In this document: positions 32,402-41,215 of the stretch, in pieces | Numbering within the stretch: the first letter of the stretch is position 1 | Layout of the letters: every line of letters starts with the position of its first letter | Notes under the pieces: generated by a model | Databases searched by the model: none | What the model saw: the letters and a program-made list of their open reading frames with translations, nothing else | Told to the model about the DNA's origin: nothing | From: Paenibacillus vietnamensis | GTDB taxonomy: Bacteria > Bacillota > Bacilli > Paenibacillales > Paenibacillaceae | Assembly: GCF_020169515.1 (NCBI RefSeq) | Contig: NZ_JAHMHW010000020.1 | Span: 24,973 to 88,972 of the forward strand | Length of the DNA: 64,000 nucleotides | Direction: 5' to 3' | Made by a program: the position numbers and the translations under genes

Positions 32402-32905
32402 TTATTTATATTCTAAAATTTCAACGCCGAACGGCTGCAGTTGGATCCTCTCTTCTGCGGTCTTCCCGTACAAGATGCTCTCGTAAGCGCGGTCGAGCTC
32501 GACCCAGCTGCTGTATTCGCCGCTCCAGACCGCAAGGCCCCACTCGCGGTTCACCGTCTCCAGCGTTCCGTATTTCCGGCGCACCCACTCCCGGAAGCCG
32601 GCATCGCAGCTGGCGCAATTGCATAACGTCATTTCGAATTCATTGTCGGTTTGCCAACCGATGACGGAGGGATTGGAGCCGTAACGGACCGCAAGCTCAG
32701 TGACAATCCTCTCCGTCCGTTTGCGGAAGGAAGGGCTGTTCACGCACCGGTGTCCGCGAATCCCTTCATAGCGCGGCTGCATGCCGCTCCATGCGAATTC
32801 GCCGATTCTGACCATCGCGACGCCGGCTTCCTTCATTCGCGACGCGTCGGCCTCCCACATGTCTTCCGTCTCCCACTCGGGATAATAATCCATGCCGATT
32901 CTCAT
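32402..32905 (-). pseudogene. Shrunken GH42 beta-galactosidase with two in-frame deletions
   Basis: GH42 enzymes usually have 650-700 residues; this ORF has 167. Residues 1-43 match the GH42 N-terminus (MRIGMDYYPEW, then VRIGEFAWSGMQP). The chain then jumps to IRGHRCVNSPSFRKRTERIV, skipping about 50-60 residues. Residues 49-140 continue normally, with the acid/base in TDNEF (E89) and the zinc cysteines C95, C97 and C100. After YSSWVELD it jumps to LQPFGVEILEYK, which looks like the extreme C-terminus of GH42. The nucleophile, most of the barrel and the trimer domain are missing. A perfect AAGGAGG still precedes the ATG and both joints keep frame. Catalysis is impossible, but the fragment may be expressed. 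Confidence 0.82.
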
Positions 32906-32945
32906 AAGCTTTCCTCCTTATGCGCGGTGCGCGGTTGCAGCCCCG

Positions 32946-34250
32946 CTAAAATCCGGGCGCCTGTTTTTCCTTCATCAGCTGCGCGAACCGCTTATCCCAC
33001 TTTTCCCATACTTCCGTTGCTGTCAGCCCGCCCGCGAACATATCCTGCAGATAGTCCCAAATGTCCCCGATATTTACGGTCAGGTAGGTATCGGCCGTCA
33101 TGACCGTTTTTTCCGGCTTGATGTAGCCGTCCACAATTTCCTGTTTGTAGACCGGCAGCTCAGGTGTCGTCACATCGCTCAGATTCGATATATATTGGCC
33201 AATGTTCACCATTCTTTGCGCCTGCTCTTTCGATGCAAGGAAATCGAGGAACCGCTTCGCTTCGGCCATATTTTTCGCCTTTTTGGGAATGAACAATTGG
33301 CCGCCCAGCGGACTGATGGCAAGATCAGCATCCCGCGTATACGGAACAGGGAACAGCCCCAGCTCCGTGGACGGGTCCTTCTTGACGACGTCGGCAATGA
33401 ACCAGTCTCCCATCGTCATCATGGCCGCTTTTCTGCCTATGAATATATCCATCGCCATGTCGTAGCTGTCGGCAAGCACGTTCCGGTTCGTATAACCTAG
33501 CTTGTAGAGATCGAACTGCTGCTGCGTAATCTCGATTAATGCCGGTATATCCGCAAATTTGCGCTTCCCCCCGTTCAAATCGTCCCACATGGCCGGATCT
33601 TGTTTTTTTGCATAATCCGCGATCGCGGCCGTTATCCACATCTGAGACGACCAATTGTCTTTGAAAGGCATAAAGAAAGGCGTAATTCCCGCAGCCTTGA
33701 GCTTCTTGCAAACGGCGAGCAGCTGCTCGAAATCTTGAGGCACCGAAAGGCCCAGCTCCCGGAAAATCTCCTTATTGTATACGATCCCCTGCTGACCGGC
33801 GTCCTGATTAACTTGAAACCCGTAAATGTGTCCGTTGTAGGAAAGCACGCTTTTGTTCAGCACCCTTTGGACCCAGGCCTCATCGTCAAGCGCTTCGAAA
33901 TTTTTCTCCAGATTCAGCTCCTTTGCCGCCGTAATCAGGTTGTAGAGGATCAAATCGGGCGTTTCACCTACGGCCAGCTTCGTTTGCAGAACAGTCGTTA
34001 CCTGCTCGATGGGCAAAATTTGAAGCTTGACGCGGATGCCGGTCTCTTGCTCGAATTCATCGAATACCTCTTTGGAGACGAAAACGGAATTTTGTGAGCT
34101 TTTCATGATGGCCAGCTCGATCGTTTTTGTCTCGTCAGTTCCTTTAGAAAGCGCATTCAAATCCGTCGTTACGCCGCCGCAAGCGGCTGAGACAAGCATC
34201 GTTCCGGCGAGCATCAGCCCCGCCGCCATTGTTCTCCATCGGTTATTCAA
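32946..34250 (-). CDS. Family 1 extracellular solute-binding lipoprotein
   Basis: The 434-residue lipoprotein has a signal peptide ending VSAAC (C24) and the SBP_bac_1 fold of sugar importers (VFDEFEQETGIRVKLQ, GETPDLILYN, KKAKNMAEAKRFLDFLASKEQAQ). It is shorter and clearly different from the binding protein at the other end of the operon. It is first in the operon, divergent from a YesM-type kinase gene. It could be a second binding protein for the same permeases or a sensor partner of the kinase. Confidence 0.9.
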   Translation of the reverse strand: MNNRWRTMAAGLMLAGTMLVSAACGGVTTDLNALSKGTDETKTIELAIMKSSQNSVFVSKEVFDEFEQETGIRVKLQILPIEQVTTVLQTKLAVGETPDLILYNLITAAKELNLEKNFEALDDEAWVQRVLNKSVLSYNGHIYGFQVNQDAGQQGIVYNKEIFRELGLSVPQDFEQLLAVCKKLKAAGITPFFMPFKDNWSSQMWITAAIADYAKKQDPAMWDDLNGGKRKFADIPALIEITQQQFDLYKLGYTNRNVLADSYDMAMDIFIGRKAAMMTMGDWFIADVVKKDPSTELGLFPVPYTRDADLAISPLGGQLFIPKKAKNMAEAKRFLDFLASKEQAQRMVNIGQYISNLSDVTTPELPVYKQEIVDGYIKPEKTVMTADTYLTVNIGDIWDYLQDMFAGGLTATEVWEKWDKRFAQLMKEKQAPGF

Positions 34251-34288
34251 TCTGTACCCCTCCGCTGCTTCTAATCGAATTATAGGAC

Positions 34289-34306
34289 GTACTCCCGCAG
34301 GAGTAC
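34289..34306. promoter_or_regulatory. Palindrome GTACTCC-N4-GGAGTAC between divergent operons
   Basis: The perfect 7-bp inverted repeat with a 4-nt spacer lies 39 bp upstream of the binding-protein gene and 120 bp upstream of the kinase start. It may be the site for the YesN-type regulator or another repressor. It is a prediction. Confidence 0.4.
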
Positions 34307-34353
34307 ATGTTCGTCATTTCCTATTCATGTGTAATATTATGAACCAAAACCGG

Positions 34354-34383
34354 TTGCCGAACCACCCCCCGCAATGCTATATT
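34354..34383 (+). promoter_or_regulatory. Candidate promoter of the YesMN pair
   Basis: TTGCCG (34354-34359) and TATATT (34378-34383) are separated by 18 bp. The expected start near 34390 supports translation from the GTG at 34427. Confidence 0.45.
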
Positions 34384-34426
34384 GGGTGATAATCCACAGA
34401 CTTTACGGGAAAGGAACTCGATAACG

Positions 34427-36181
34427 GTGATAAATCCCTTTCTTAGAAAGCGCTATCAATCCAGTGTCCGCAGCCGTCTGATCGTCACGTTCAGCCTGCT
34501 TCTGGTTGTGGTGCTGGGCAGCTTTCTGATCTTTACGAATCTGCTCGTCATCAAGCCCCTCAAGCAGAAAACGATCAATGAAACGCTGCTGACCTCCGCC
34601 AAAATTGACGAAAGTCTGGATGACTACATTGCGATCCAGAATCAGCTGTCGCAGCGCATTTTATCAAACAGGGCGATCTTCTCCTTCGGTGCGCTGTCGA
34701 AGCAATCGAACCAGGACGTCGCGGCGCTGAATCAGAATCGGGTGCTCAGCAACGTCATGTTCCAAGCCGTCGGTCCGAGCCTTAACATTCGCGATATCAT
34801 CATTTACGACCTGCAGGGACAAGAAGTCACTTCCTATATCGGATATGTCCAGCCGCCGCCGCTTGCACCGCTGCTGGAAAATCCCGGCACGGTCCGCACT
34901 CTGCAGGACAGCACTTATATTCTCCATGCCGGGCAAAACCAGCCCGTCTCCTTTATCCGCTCGATTATCGACATTAACGGCACCGTCTACGGCTACTTGT
35001 CCATACAATTGGACGATAACGATTTGCTGAAAATAGCGAATATCGGAAGCCCCGGCTCCACCTACGTGACGGACGGCAGCGGCGGCCTCGTTATTCAATC
35101 CCGGAATGCGGATTTCGGCATGCACGCCGCAAGCCTCCGGAACGTTTCCGGGCCGCAAGGCATCTACAAGGACAACGACGGCAATTATATCGCCTACCAC
35201 GCCTCCTCGTATACCGGCTGGACCGTGTATACGGTCATACCGGGCAAGTCCGTTCTCGGCTCGGTCAATTCGGTTACGAATATTGCGGTTATCCTGATCG
35301 TCTCGCTTACTCTGTTCAGCTATCTGTACATCCATTTTATGACCAAAGGCCTTGTGCTGCCGATCCGCAAGCTTCGCAGCCAAATTCTGAACATCAGCTA
35401 CAGCAATTTAAGCCTCCGGACGGACAGCCGGCTGTATAACAATGAATTTCATCTGTTCAACGAAGCTTTCCGCGAGCTGCTCGAGAGGCTGCAGTCTTCC
35501 ATTGAGAGAGAAAAGCTCGCGCTGCATGAGGAGGTCATGGCCCGAAATTCGGCGCTGCAGGCGCAAATCGCGCCGCACTTCATCCATAACGTGCTTTACC
35601 TGATCAGCATTGCGGCGCAGGAAAACCAGATGAACGTCGTCACCCAAATGTGCAAGCATCTGTCGGAGAGTCTCCGGTATATCGTGTCCTCACCTTATCA
35701 GCATGTAACGCTGCGCGAAGAAATCGAGCATACGAAGCATTATTTATCGCTGATCAAGCACAAGTACGAAGAGGATCTCGAATGGGAGATCGACATGGAC
35801 CCGGCCGGGGAATCCATTCTGCTGCCGCGGCTCGTCATCCAGCCGTTCGTGGAAAACTGCATCGAGCATGCCTTTGACAGCACGGACCCTCCGTGGAAGA
35901 TCAGCATTAAAATCAAGCTGTACCGCGGCCTGTGGGCGATCGAGATCAGCGACAACGGAACCGGCTTTACCGACGAAGGCATCAGGCATACCCTGCAAAG
36001 AATCAAAGAAGGCGGATCATCCGGACAACCGACGAAGATCGGCAGCATGGGCATCGTGAACACCGTGGGCCGGCTCGAACTGATGTACCGCAACAGGCTG
36101 TTTTTCAACATGTTCAATAATGCGGAAAACGGCGGCGCCACGATTCAGATTATCGCGTCGCTGACCGAAGATTTTTACTAA
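34427..36181 (+). CDS. YesM-family sensor histidine kinase
   Basis: The 584-residue membrane kinase has an N-terminal helix (about 20-42), a large extracytoplasmic Cache-like domain, a second helix (about 280-300), HAMP (about 300-355), a His_kinase domain with the phosphorylated histidine in QIAPHFIHNVLYLIS, and an HATPase domain with the N box IQPFVENCIEHAF and G box DNGTGF. I chose the GTG at 34427, supported by AAGGA upstream and by the promoter position; a TTG at 34382 lies in the promoter. It is followed after 22 bp by its response regulator. It probably senses an extracellular oligosaccharide. Confidence 0.92.
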   Translation: MINPFLRKRYQSSVRSRLIVTFSLLLVVVLGSFLIFTNLLVIKPLKQKTINETLLTSAKIDESLDDYIAIQNQLSQRILSNRAIFSFGALSKQSNQDVAALNQNRVLSNVMFQAVGPSLNIRDIIIYDLQGQEVTSYIGYVQPPPLAPLLENPGTVRTLQDSTYILHAGQNQPVSFIRSIIDINGTVYGYLSIQLDDNDLLKIANIGSPGSTYVTDGSGGLVIQSRNADFGMHAASLRNVSGPQGIYKDNDGNYIAYHASSYTGWTVYTVIPGKSVLGSVNSVTNIAVILIVSLTLFSYLYIHFMTKGLVLPIRKLRSQILNISYSNLSLRTDSRLYNNEFHLFNEAFRELLERLQSSIEREKLALHEEVMARNSALQAQIAPHFIHNVLYLISIAAQENQMNVVTQMCKHLSESLRYIVSSPYQHVTLREEIEHTKHYLSLIKHKYEEDLEWEIDMDPAGESILLPRLVIQPFVENCIEHAFDSTDPPWKISIKIKLYRGLWAIEISDNGTGFTDEGIRHTLQRIKEGGSSGQPTKIGSMGIVNTVGRLELMYRNRLFFNMFNNAENGGATIQIIASLTEDFY

Positions 36182-36203
36182 TTCTGGCTTGGAGGGCAAC
36201 GTT

Positions 36204-37715
36204 ATGTACAAGATCCTCATTGCGGAAGACAGCAAACCGATTCTGAGAAATATCAAGGAACTGCTTCTGACGTCGGGGCTGCCCGTACAGGTCGTTCATA
36301 CGGCTTCGAACGGCGCGGACGCGCTGGAAGGAGTGCTCAGCCGTGAGGTCGATATTTTAATTACGGATATCCGCATGCCGAAGCTGGACGGGCTGGCTAT
36401 GATCGAGGAGGCCAAAAAAGCGAAACCCGGGCTAAAAGTCATTCTGATCAGCGGCTACAACGATTTCGAGTATACCCGGAAAGCGATCAATTTGCAGGTC
36501 ACGGATTATTTGCTGAAGCCGGTGGAGCGTCCCGCGCTGGTGGAGGTGATGGAGCGCGTCATCGTCCAGCTTGGTGAGGAGCATCGTAAGGAATTCGCGG
36601 TACTCGACGGGATTCTCGATCCTTCGTTTAGCCAGGAGTTGACGCTGCCGCCGGGGTATTTCCGGAATAAGAAGCTGGTTCTCGTCCTGCATCGGCAATT
36701 TTTCAGAGGCGCTGTGAGCGGATTTTTGCCCGGGCCGGTTCAGGAGCTGTTGAACCTCTCCTTTGCCCCGCATTCCTTTCGGGTATTCGCGGCGAATAAG
36801 CCGAATCAGCTGCTGGTGCTGACGGACCCGTCCTTTATCGACGGCTCCGTCTCGCCCATGGAAAGGCTGGAGCAAATAGGCGCCCTGCTGGAGGACGAAG
36901 GGCTGCCGGCTTCAATCGCCGGACAGTTCATACCGGCTGCGGCGAACGAAATAGCCGGCTGCTGCCATTCGTTATCCGGGCTGCTTGGCAGCCGGATCTC
37001 CATCGCAAAGACTTGTCTGCTGGATGCCGCCCATCCGGCAGGTCAAGGCATTGAAGCATCGGAGGATGTGGAGAGAATCGGCGCGCGATTTACGGATAAA
37101 ATACAGAAGCTGCAAAAGGAGCCGTTCCTCCGTCAATTGGAGGAACAGCTCCTGAAGTGGGGGCGCACGAATGTGCGCGTTGCACAGCTGCAGCGCTTCA
37201 CCGCCTTGCTGGCAAACGCCTTCGCCGCTCATCAGCAGGACCGCAATGGAAAGAACGATTGGGCGGCGTATATGGCGGAGGTGCAGCCATTATTCGAATG
37301 TCCAAGCTACGGCGAATTTTGCTCGGGCCTGCTGGCCTTGCTGGAAGGCTGGTTTACCGAGACGCAATCGCTCAACAAAAAAGGCGGCTACGAGCTTTTC
37401 AGTCTGATCGATGCCTATCTCAAAGCCAACTTATACTCGCAGGTATCCATGAACGAGCTGTCCGCCGCTTTCCATGTCAGCCCGTCGTATATAAGCCGGG
37501 TGGTGAAAAAATATTCGAACAGCACCTTAATGCAGTATTATCTGGATTTGAAAATTGCGGAAGCCCGCAAGGTCATGCAGTCGAATCCCGCCATTAAAAT
37601 CAAGGAATTGTCGGACGCTCTCTGCTTTTATGACCAGCACTACTTCTCGAAAGTATTCAAGGAGTACGCAGGCTGCAACCCTTCGGAATACAAGACGATG
37701 CTGAAGGGCGGGTAA
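36204..37715 (+). CDS. YesN-family response regulator with AraC output domain
   Basis: The 503-residue protein has a receiver domain (1-120; phospho-acceptor D in ILITDIRMPK, DYLLKPVERP near 105), a long middle region and a C-terminal AraC HTH pair (about 400-500: VSMNELSAAFHVSPSYISRVVKKY, IKELSDALCFYDQHYFSKVF). The ATG at 36204 follows GGAGG by 8 bp. It should activate the divergent ABC operon at 34250-28630 and possibly the convergent GH88 gene 21 bp beyond its stop. Confidence 0.92.
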   Translation: MYKILIAEDSKPILRNIKELLLTSGLPVQVVHTASNGADALEGVLSREVDILITDIRMPKLDGLAMIEEAKKAKPGLKVILISGYNDFEYTRKAINLQVTDYLLKPVERPALVEVMERVIVQLGEEHRKEFAVLDGILDPSFSQELTLPPGYFRNKKLVLVLHRQFFRGAVSGFLPGPVQELLNLSFAPHSFRVFAANKPNQLLVLTDPSFIDGSVSPMERLEQIGALLEDEGLPASIAGQFIPAAANEIAGCCHSLSGLLGSRISIAKTCLLDAAHPAGQGIEASEDVERIGARFTDKIQKLQKEPFLRQLEEQLLKWGRTNVRVAQLQRFTALLANAFAAHQQDRNGKNDWAAYMAEVQPLFECPSYGEFCSGLLALLEGWFTETQSLNKKGGYELFSLIDAYLKANLYSQVSMNELSAAFHVSPSYISRVVKKYSNSTLMQYYLDLKIAEARKVMQSNPAIKIKELSDALCFYDQHYFSKVFKEYAGCNPSEYKTMLKGG

Positions 37716-37736
37716 ATGGTAGGACAAGGCCAAGGG

Positions 37737-38891
37737 CTACCAGAGATATAAATCGTTGCCTTTCAGCTTGAAGACCGCTTCCATGAAATAATAATCTCCG
37801 TAAATAATCGGATGATGATGAGAGCTTGCATGATACGCTCCCGTACCGTTCTGCAAAATGCAGTCGTTGTCCCGGGACCAGTCGCTGCGCGATTCATCCA
37901 GCGTCTTGAGCAGCTTAAGCGCCGCTTCGACATACGCGTCCTTCTCGTAAGGGCCGACGGCCTTTGCGATTTCGATCAATCCGCATGCCGCGATCGCCGC
38001 AGCCGTGTCGTCCTCCCGGCGCGGCTCCTTCGGCTGCCTGAAATCGACCGGAATGACGCCGCTCTCCGGAATGTTGGCCATAAAATAATGCGCGATCCGC
38101 TTGGCCGTGTCGAGATATTCCTGCTTCCCGGTATGAATATAGCTCATCATAAAGCCGTACAAGCCCCAGGCTTGTCCTCTCGTCCAGGAGGAGCCTTCCT
38201 CATAGCCTTGACCTCCGTAGGTTTTGACCACGCCTCCGTTAAACGGATCGAACTCGACGATGTGGTTGACGGAGCCGTCCGGCCTTACGAACGCCGTCAT
38301 CGCCGTATCCGCATGCTTCATGGCGATTTGCTTGTAGCGCGGGTCTCCCGTTTCCTCCGTCGCCCAGTAGAGCAGAGGAATGTTAAACATACAGTCGATG
38401 ATCGCCCAGCCTCGGGTATCGTTTTTTTCGATGTCGTTCCATGCGCGGATGAACCCGCCCGCCAGGTTGAAGCGTCCGGCCAGCAGGTTGGCGGCGTGCA
38501 GCGCTCTTTTGCGGGATTCCGGATTTTTTGTTACTTTATAATTCGCCACGCTCGTCGGCAGCCACATAAACCCGACATCGTGATGCAGCCCGTAAAATTC
38601 CTCGAAGCACCGGTCCAGCTGCCCTTCGGAAATGTTGGCAATTTCTTTATATTTTTCATTCCCGGTCTCATGGTGCATCAGCCACATCATGCCGCCCCAG
38701 AACCCGTTCGTCCACCAATTGATGCCGTCGGTTTCCGTGCCGGTCGGATTGTCGAAGTTGCGGTCGTCATGCGTTCCATTAATGGTCGTGTAAGGAATTT
38801 TGTTGCGGGATTTCTCGCTGACCCAGTCCATTTTCGTTGTTATCTTATCGATGACTCCGTTTAACCATTGTTGTTCGTTAGCTGCAAGCAT
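37737..38891 (-). CDS. GH88 unsaturated glucuronyl/uronyl hydrolase
   Basis: The 384-residue enzyme releases unsaturated uronic acid from the non-reducing end of oligosaccharides made by polysaccharide lyases. GH88/GH105 features include WTNGFWGGMMWLMH, the aspartate in HHDVGFMW, the second catalytic aspartate in GWAIIDCMFNIPLLYWA, and RGQAWGLYGFMM. The ending HPIIYGDYYFMEA is typical. No signal peptide is present. I chose the ATG at 38891 because AAGGAAGG lies 7 bp upstream. It is separated from the GH115-like gene by a terminator, so it has its own promoter. The product feeds kduI and kduD. Confidence 0.92.
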   Translation of the reverse strand: MLAANEQQWLNGVIDKITTKMDWVSEKSRNKIPYTTINGTHDDRNFDNPTGTETDGINWWTNGFWGGMMWLMHHETGNEKYKEIANISEGQLDRCFEEFYGLHHDVGFMWLPTSVANYKVTKNPESRKRALHAANLLAGRFNLAGGFIRAWNDIEKNDTRGWAIIDCMFNIPLLYWATEETGDPRYKQIAMKHADTAMTAFVRPDGSVNHIVEFDPFNGGVVKTYGGQGYEEGSSWTRGQAWGLYGFMMSYIHTGKQEYLDTAKRIAHYFMANIPESGVIPVDFRQPKEPRREDDTAAAIAACGLIEIAKAVGPYEKDAYVEAALKLLKTLDESRSDWSRDNDCILQNGTGAYHASSHHHPIIYGDYYFMEAVFKLKGNDLYLW

Positions 38892-39027
38892 TGCATTACC
38901 TTCCTTCCATAAGCTCTTTATGGGGATTTCATGTATCAAGTATAGTCCGTTTACTTCAGTAAAAGTGTCGATATACTGGCCAAAAATGTTGTTTTGTTGC
39001 GCTTTTAGAGATGCTTAAATTCAAGCA

Positions 39028-39057
39028 CAAAAAAACCGACTCCCGTGGGAATCGGTT
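39028..39057 (-). terminator. Terminator of the GH115-like operon
   Basis: On the minus strand AACCGATTCCC and GGGAGTCGGTT form a stem, followed by seven T residues. It lies 80 bp after the GH115-like stop codon and upstream of the GH88 gene. Confidence 0.85.
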
Positions 39058-39136
39058 CATGAGATTATGCTTCCAAGCTGAACAACTTGCTCTTGGATAC
39101 CTGGAATTCCTTGAAGAAGATCGACTGAATTTTCCC

Positions 39137-41194
39137 TTACACGCCGAACTTCTCCGCCAGCTTTTTGGCAAGCTCGTCATCCGAAAGCGGATTGCGATGC
39201 GTATTCTCCAAGTAAATGTATTTCTCGGTTTCCGGCATGATAAACTTTTTGTACCAGAAGAAGAAGTCCGGACTGTCACCTTGCACGCGAAGCCAGCGGC
39301 GGAGCGTGTCCATGTTTTCCACCGTACTCTTGATATTCGTCAGCCAGTCCGCCCGGAAGAAATCCGCCCATTTCCCATGCTCGGCTTCCTTCAGCGCAGC
39401 AAGGCCCTTCTCGTAGTTCCACATCGCCTGAGAAGCATAAACGAAAGCTAGCGGGTAATTGCCCTCAAAGTGAGCGCCGTACGATTGCCCCAGCTTATCG
39501 AAGCCCTCGCAGCCGGATAGATGCAGGTCTACGTGCAGCTGCAAATGATCCTTTAACCGTAGACGGTCAGGCTCCTCAAGCTCCGGCTGCAGTCCGTCGA
39601 TCCGCTCCTTCAGCTCCAGCCAACCCGGGACAGCATCGGCGCACTTCCGGCGCAAGCACTCGACTTGCTGCGGAAAATCGGCTTCTCCGGTTGCCCAATA
39701 CAACGATGCGAGCGGTTGATCCGCTTTTCCCTGAAGCCAATGCCCAACGATTCTGCGGGCCGGATGGTGATAAAACTCGTCTCCCGCCCTGTCATCTTCA
39801 TTTGGACCGTATGGAATCGTACGGCGTGCATAGTCGCGGTACAACGCTGAGATTTCCGCCCGTTTGGAGTAAAACATCCGGCTGACAAACCCCCGAAGAT
39901 GCTCCTCTGTATTCGCTTCCCCCCCCATCCAGAGCTCCCGCACCAAGTCCAGCGTGTAGATATGCGGGCGGATGTTGCCGCTATTGACGAGCACATAATC
40001 TTTCGCACCGACCCTAAATGCTTCCTCTATCTCCGCTCGAATCAACTCGGCATCAGCCGGGAACAAAGTTAAATGATTGGAAGCCTGAAGGTCGTGAAAC
40101 GTAACATGATAATAGATTCCGTGCTTTCCTTTTTCCCCGGGAGCAGGCAGAGCCGGAACGCGCAAGTTCTCATTACCGTTGCGTCGGGAAACCATTTTTC
40201 CGTATCCGTTGTCCGCCCAGATCTTCATAATATCGTCCGGAATTTGAATATGCCCCGCCTTATACAACTCAGAAATTTCCCCATACAACGCCACGCAGCA
40301 GTACGGATCGGATACCTTGGCACGAACCATATCGTATTGCTTGCGCACGACTCTGCTGATCATTTCGCCGCGCTTCTCAGGCGTGTCGAAGGCCGGATCC
40401 TGGATCCAGAACGGCTGGTCTCCTTGCCCCCGGAAGGAAAGCACCCAAACGGTGTTACGATCTTTTTGTTTCTCGATCGCTTCCTCCCACAAGCTTTCGA
40501 ACAGCTCCGGATTTTGCTGATAGCTTGCCTGTTTTCCGGGATAAGCCCGCAGGAACATCTCGGCGCCAAGCGGTTCGGCATGATGATGCGATACCCATAA
40601 TCCCATCTCCGCAGCCAAATCGGCATGAATCCCGTGCTTCGGCAAGTCGGTACCGGGGATGACCATATTCCCTCCGCACCGCAGCAGCGCCTCAAATACC
40701 GGCTGCCATACCTCGCGAGTGGGCGGATATTCTTCCCTCCACCCGATCAGGCACACCTCGTCATTCACAAACCACCCGCGGAAGCGTACGAATGGCTCCG
40801 GCGAATTGTAATTGTCGGCGGGAACCTCTATGTGGCTGCGAAGCTTCGGAGGAAGATCCGCCCAGAACCAGAACGGATCGACGCCAAGAAACTTCCCGCT
40901 ATATTCGAGCATCCCGTAAACCAGCCCAAGGTCGTCTGCTGCAGCAATGTGAAGAACCGTTCTATCGCCGTCATTGACGAAGCGGAAGCAAAACGCCTCC
41001 GGATGCTCCGGACACCGGTCCTCCGGTTCCGCATAGCGGAATACTACGTCGGCAAGCTCCCGCTCCCGGAGCGCCGGAGCAGCCCCCATAACCTGTTCAT
41101 GGTCTCTCTTCACCATTTCCCATGCATGTCGGATCGGTGAATTCGGATTGCCAGGAATCCGGTAAGTCGTATTCCGGTCAATGATAAAAGCCAC
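39137..41194 (-). CDS. GH115-like alpha-glucuronidase candidate
   Basis: The 685-residue protein shows the general pattern of the GH115 family (xylan alpha-1,2-glucuronidases): an N-terminal non-catalytic domain with LGLVYGMLEYSGKFLGVDPFWFW, a barrel starting FRGWFVNDEVCLIGW, and a motif SHHHAEPLG near 202-210. GH115 enzymes usually have 800-1000 residues, so C-terminal domains appear to be missing. No signal peptide is present. The GTG start at 41194 follows GGAGGAG by 6 bp. It is the last gene of the second YesMN/ABC operon. The family is assigned from motif resemblance only; another barrel hydrolase cannot be excluded. Confidence 0.65.
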   Translation of the reverse strand: MAFIIDRNTTYRIPGNPNSPIRHAWEMVKRDHEQVMGAAPALRERELADVVFRYAEPEDRCPEHPEAFCFRFVNDGDRTVLHIAAADDLGLVYGMLEYSGKFLGVDPFWFWADLPPKLRSHIEVPADNYNSPEPFVRFRGWFVNDEVCLIGWREEYPPTREVWQPVFEALLRCGGNMVIPGTDLPKHGIHADLAAEMGLWVSHHHAEPLGAEMFLRAYPGKQASYQQNPELFESLWEEAIEKQKDRNTVWVLSFRGQGDQPFWIQDPAFDTPEKRGEMISRVVRKQYDMVRAKVSDPYCCVALYGEISELYKAGHIQIPDDIMKIWADNGYGKMVSRRNGNENLRVPALPAPGEKGKHGIYYHVTFHDLQASNHLTLFPADAELIRAEIEEAFRVGAKDYVLVNSGNIRPHIYTLDLVRELWMGGEANTEEHLRGFVSRMFYSKRAEISALYRDYARRTIPYGPNEDDRAGDEFYHHPARRIVGHWLQGKADQPLASLYWATGEADFPQQVECLRRKCADAVPGWLELKERIDGLQPELEEPDRLRLKDHLQLHVDLHLSGCEGFDKLGQSYGAHFEGNYPLAFVYASQAMWNYEKGLAALKEAEHGKWADFFRADWLTNIKSTVENMDTLRRWLRVQGDSPDFFFWYKKFIMPETEKYIYLENTHRNPLSDDELAKKLAEKFGV

Positions 41195-41215
41195 TTAAAT
41201 CTCCTCCATATACCG

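Noticed and set aside
32402..32905. A genuine small sugar-binding protein unrelated to GH42
   Set aside because: Three separate segments match consecutive GH42 landmarks in the right order, including the acid/base and zinc cysteines, so derivation from GH42 is far more likely.
37812..38864. A 350-codon plus-strand open frame
   Set aside because: It is the shadow of the GH88 gene.
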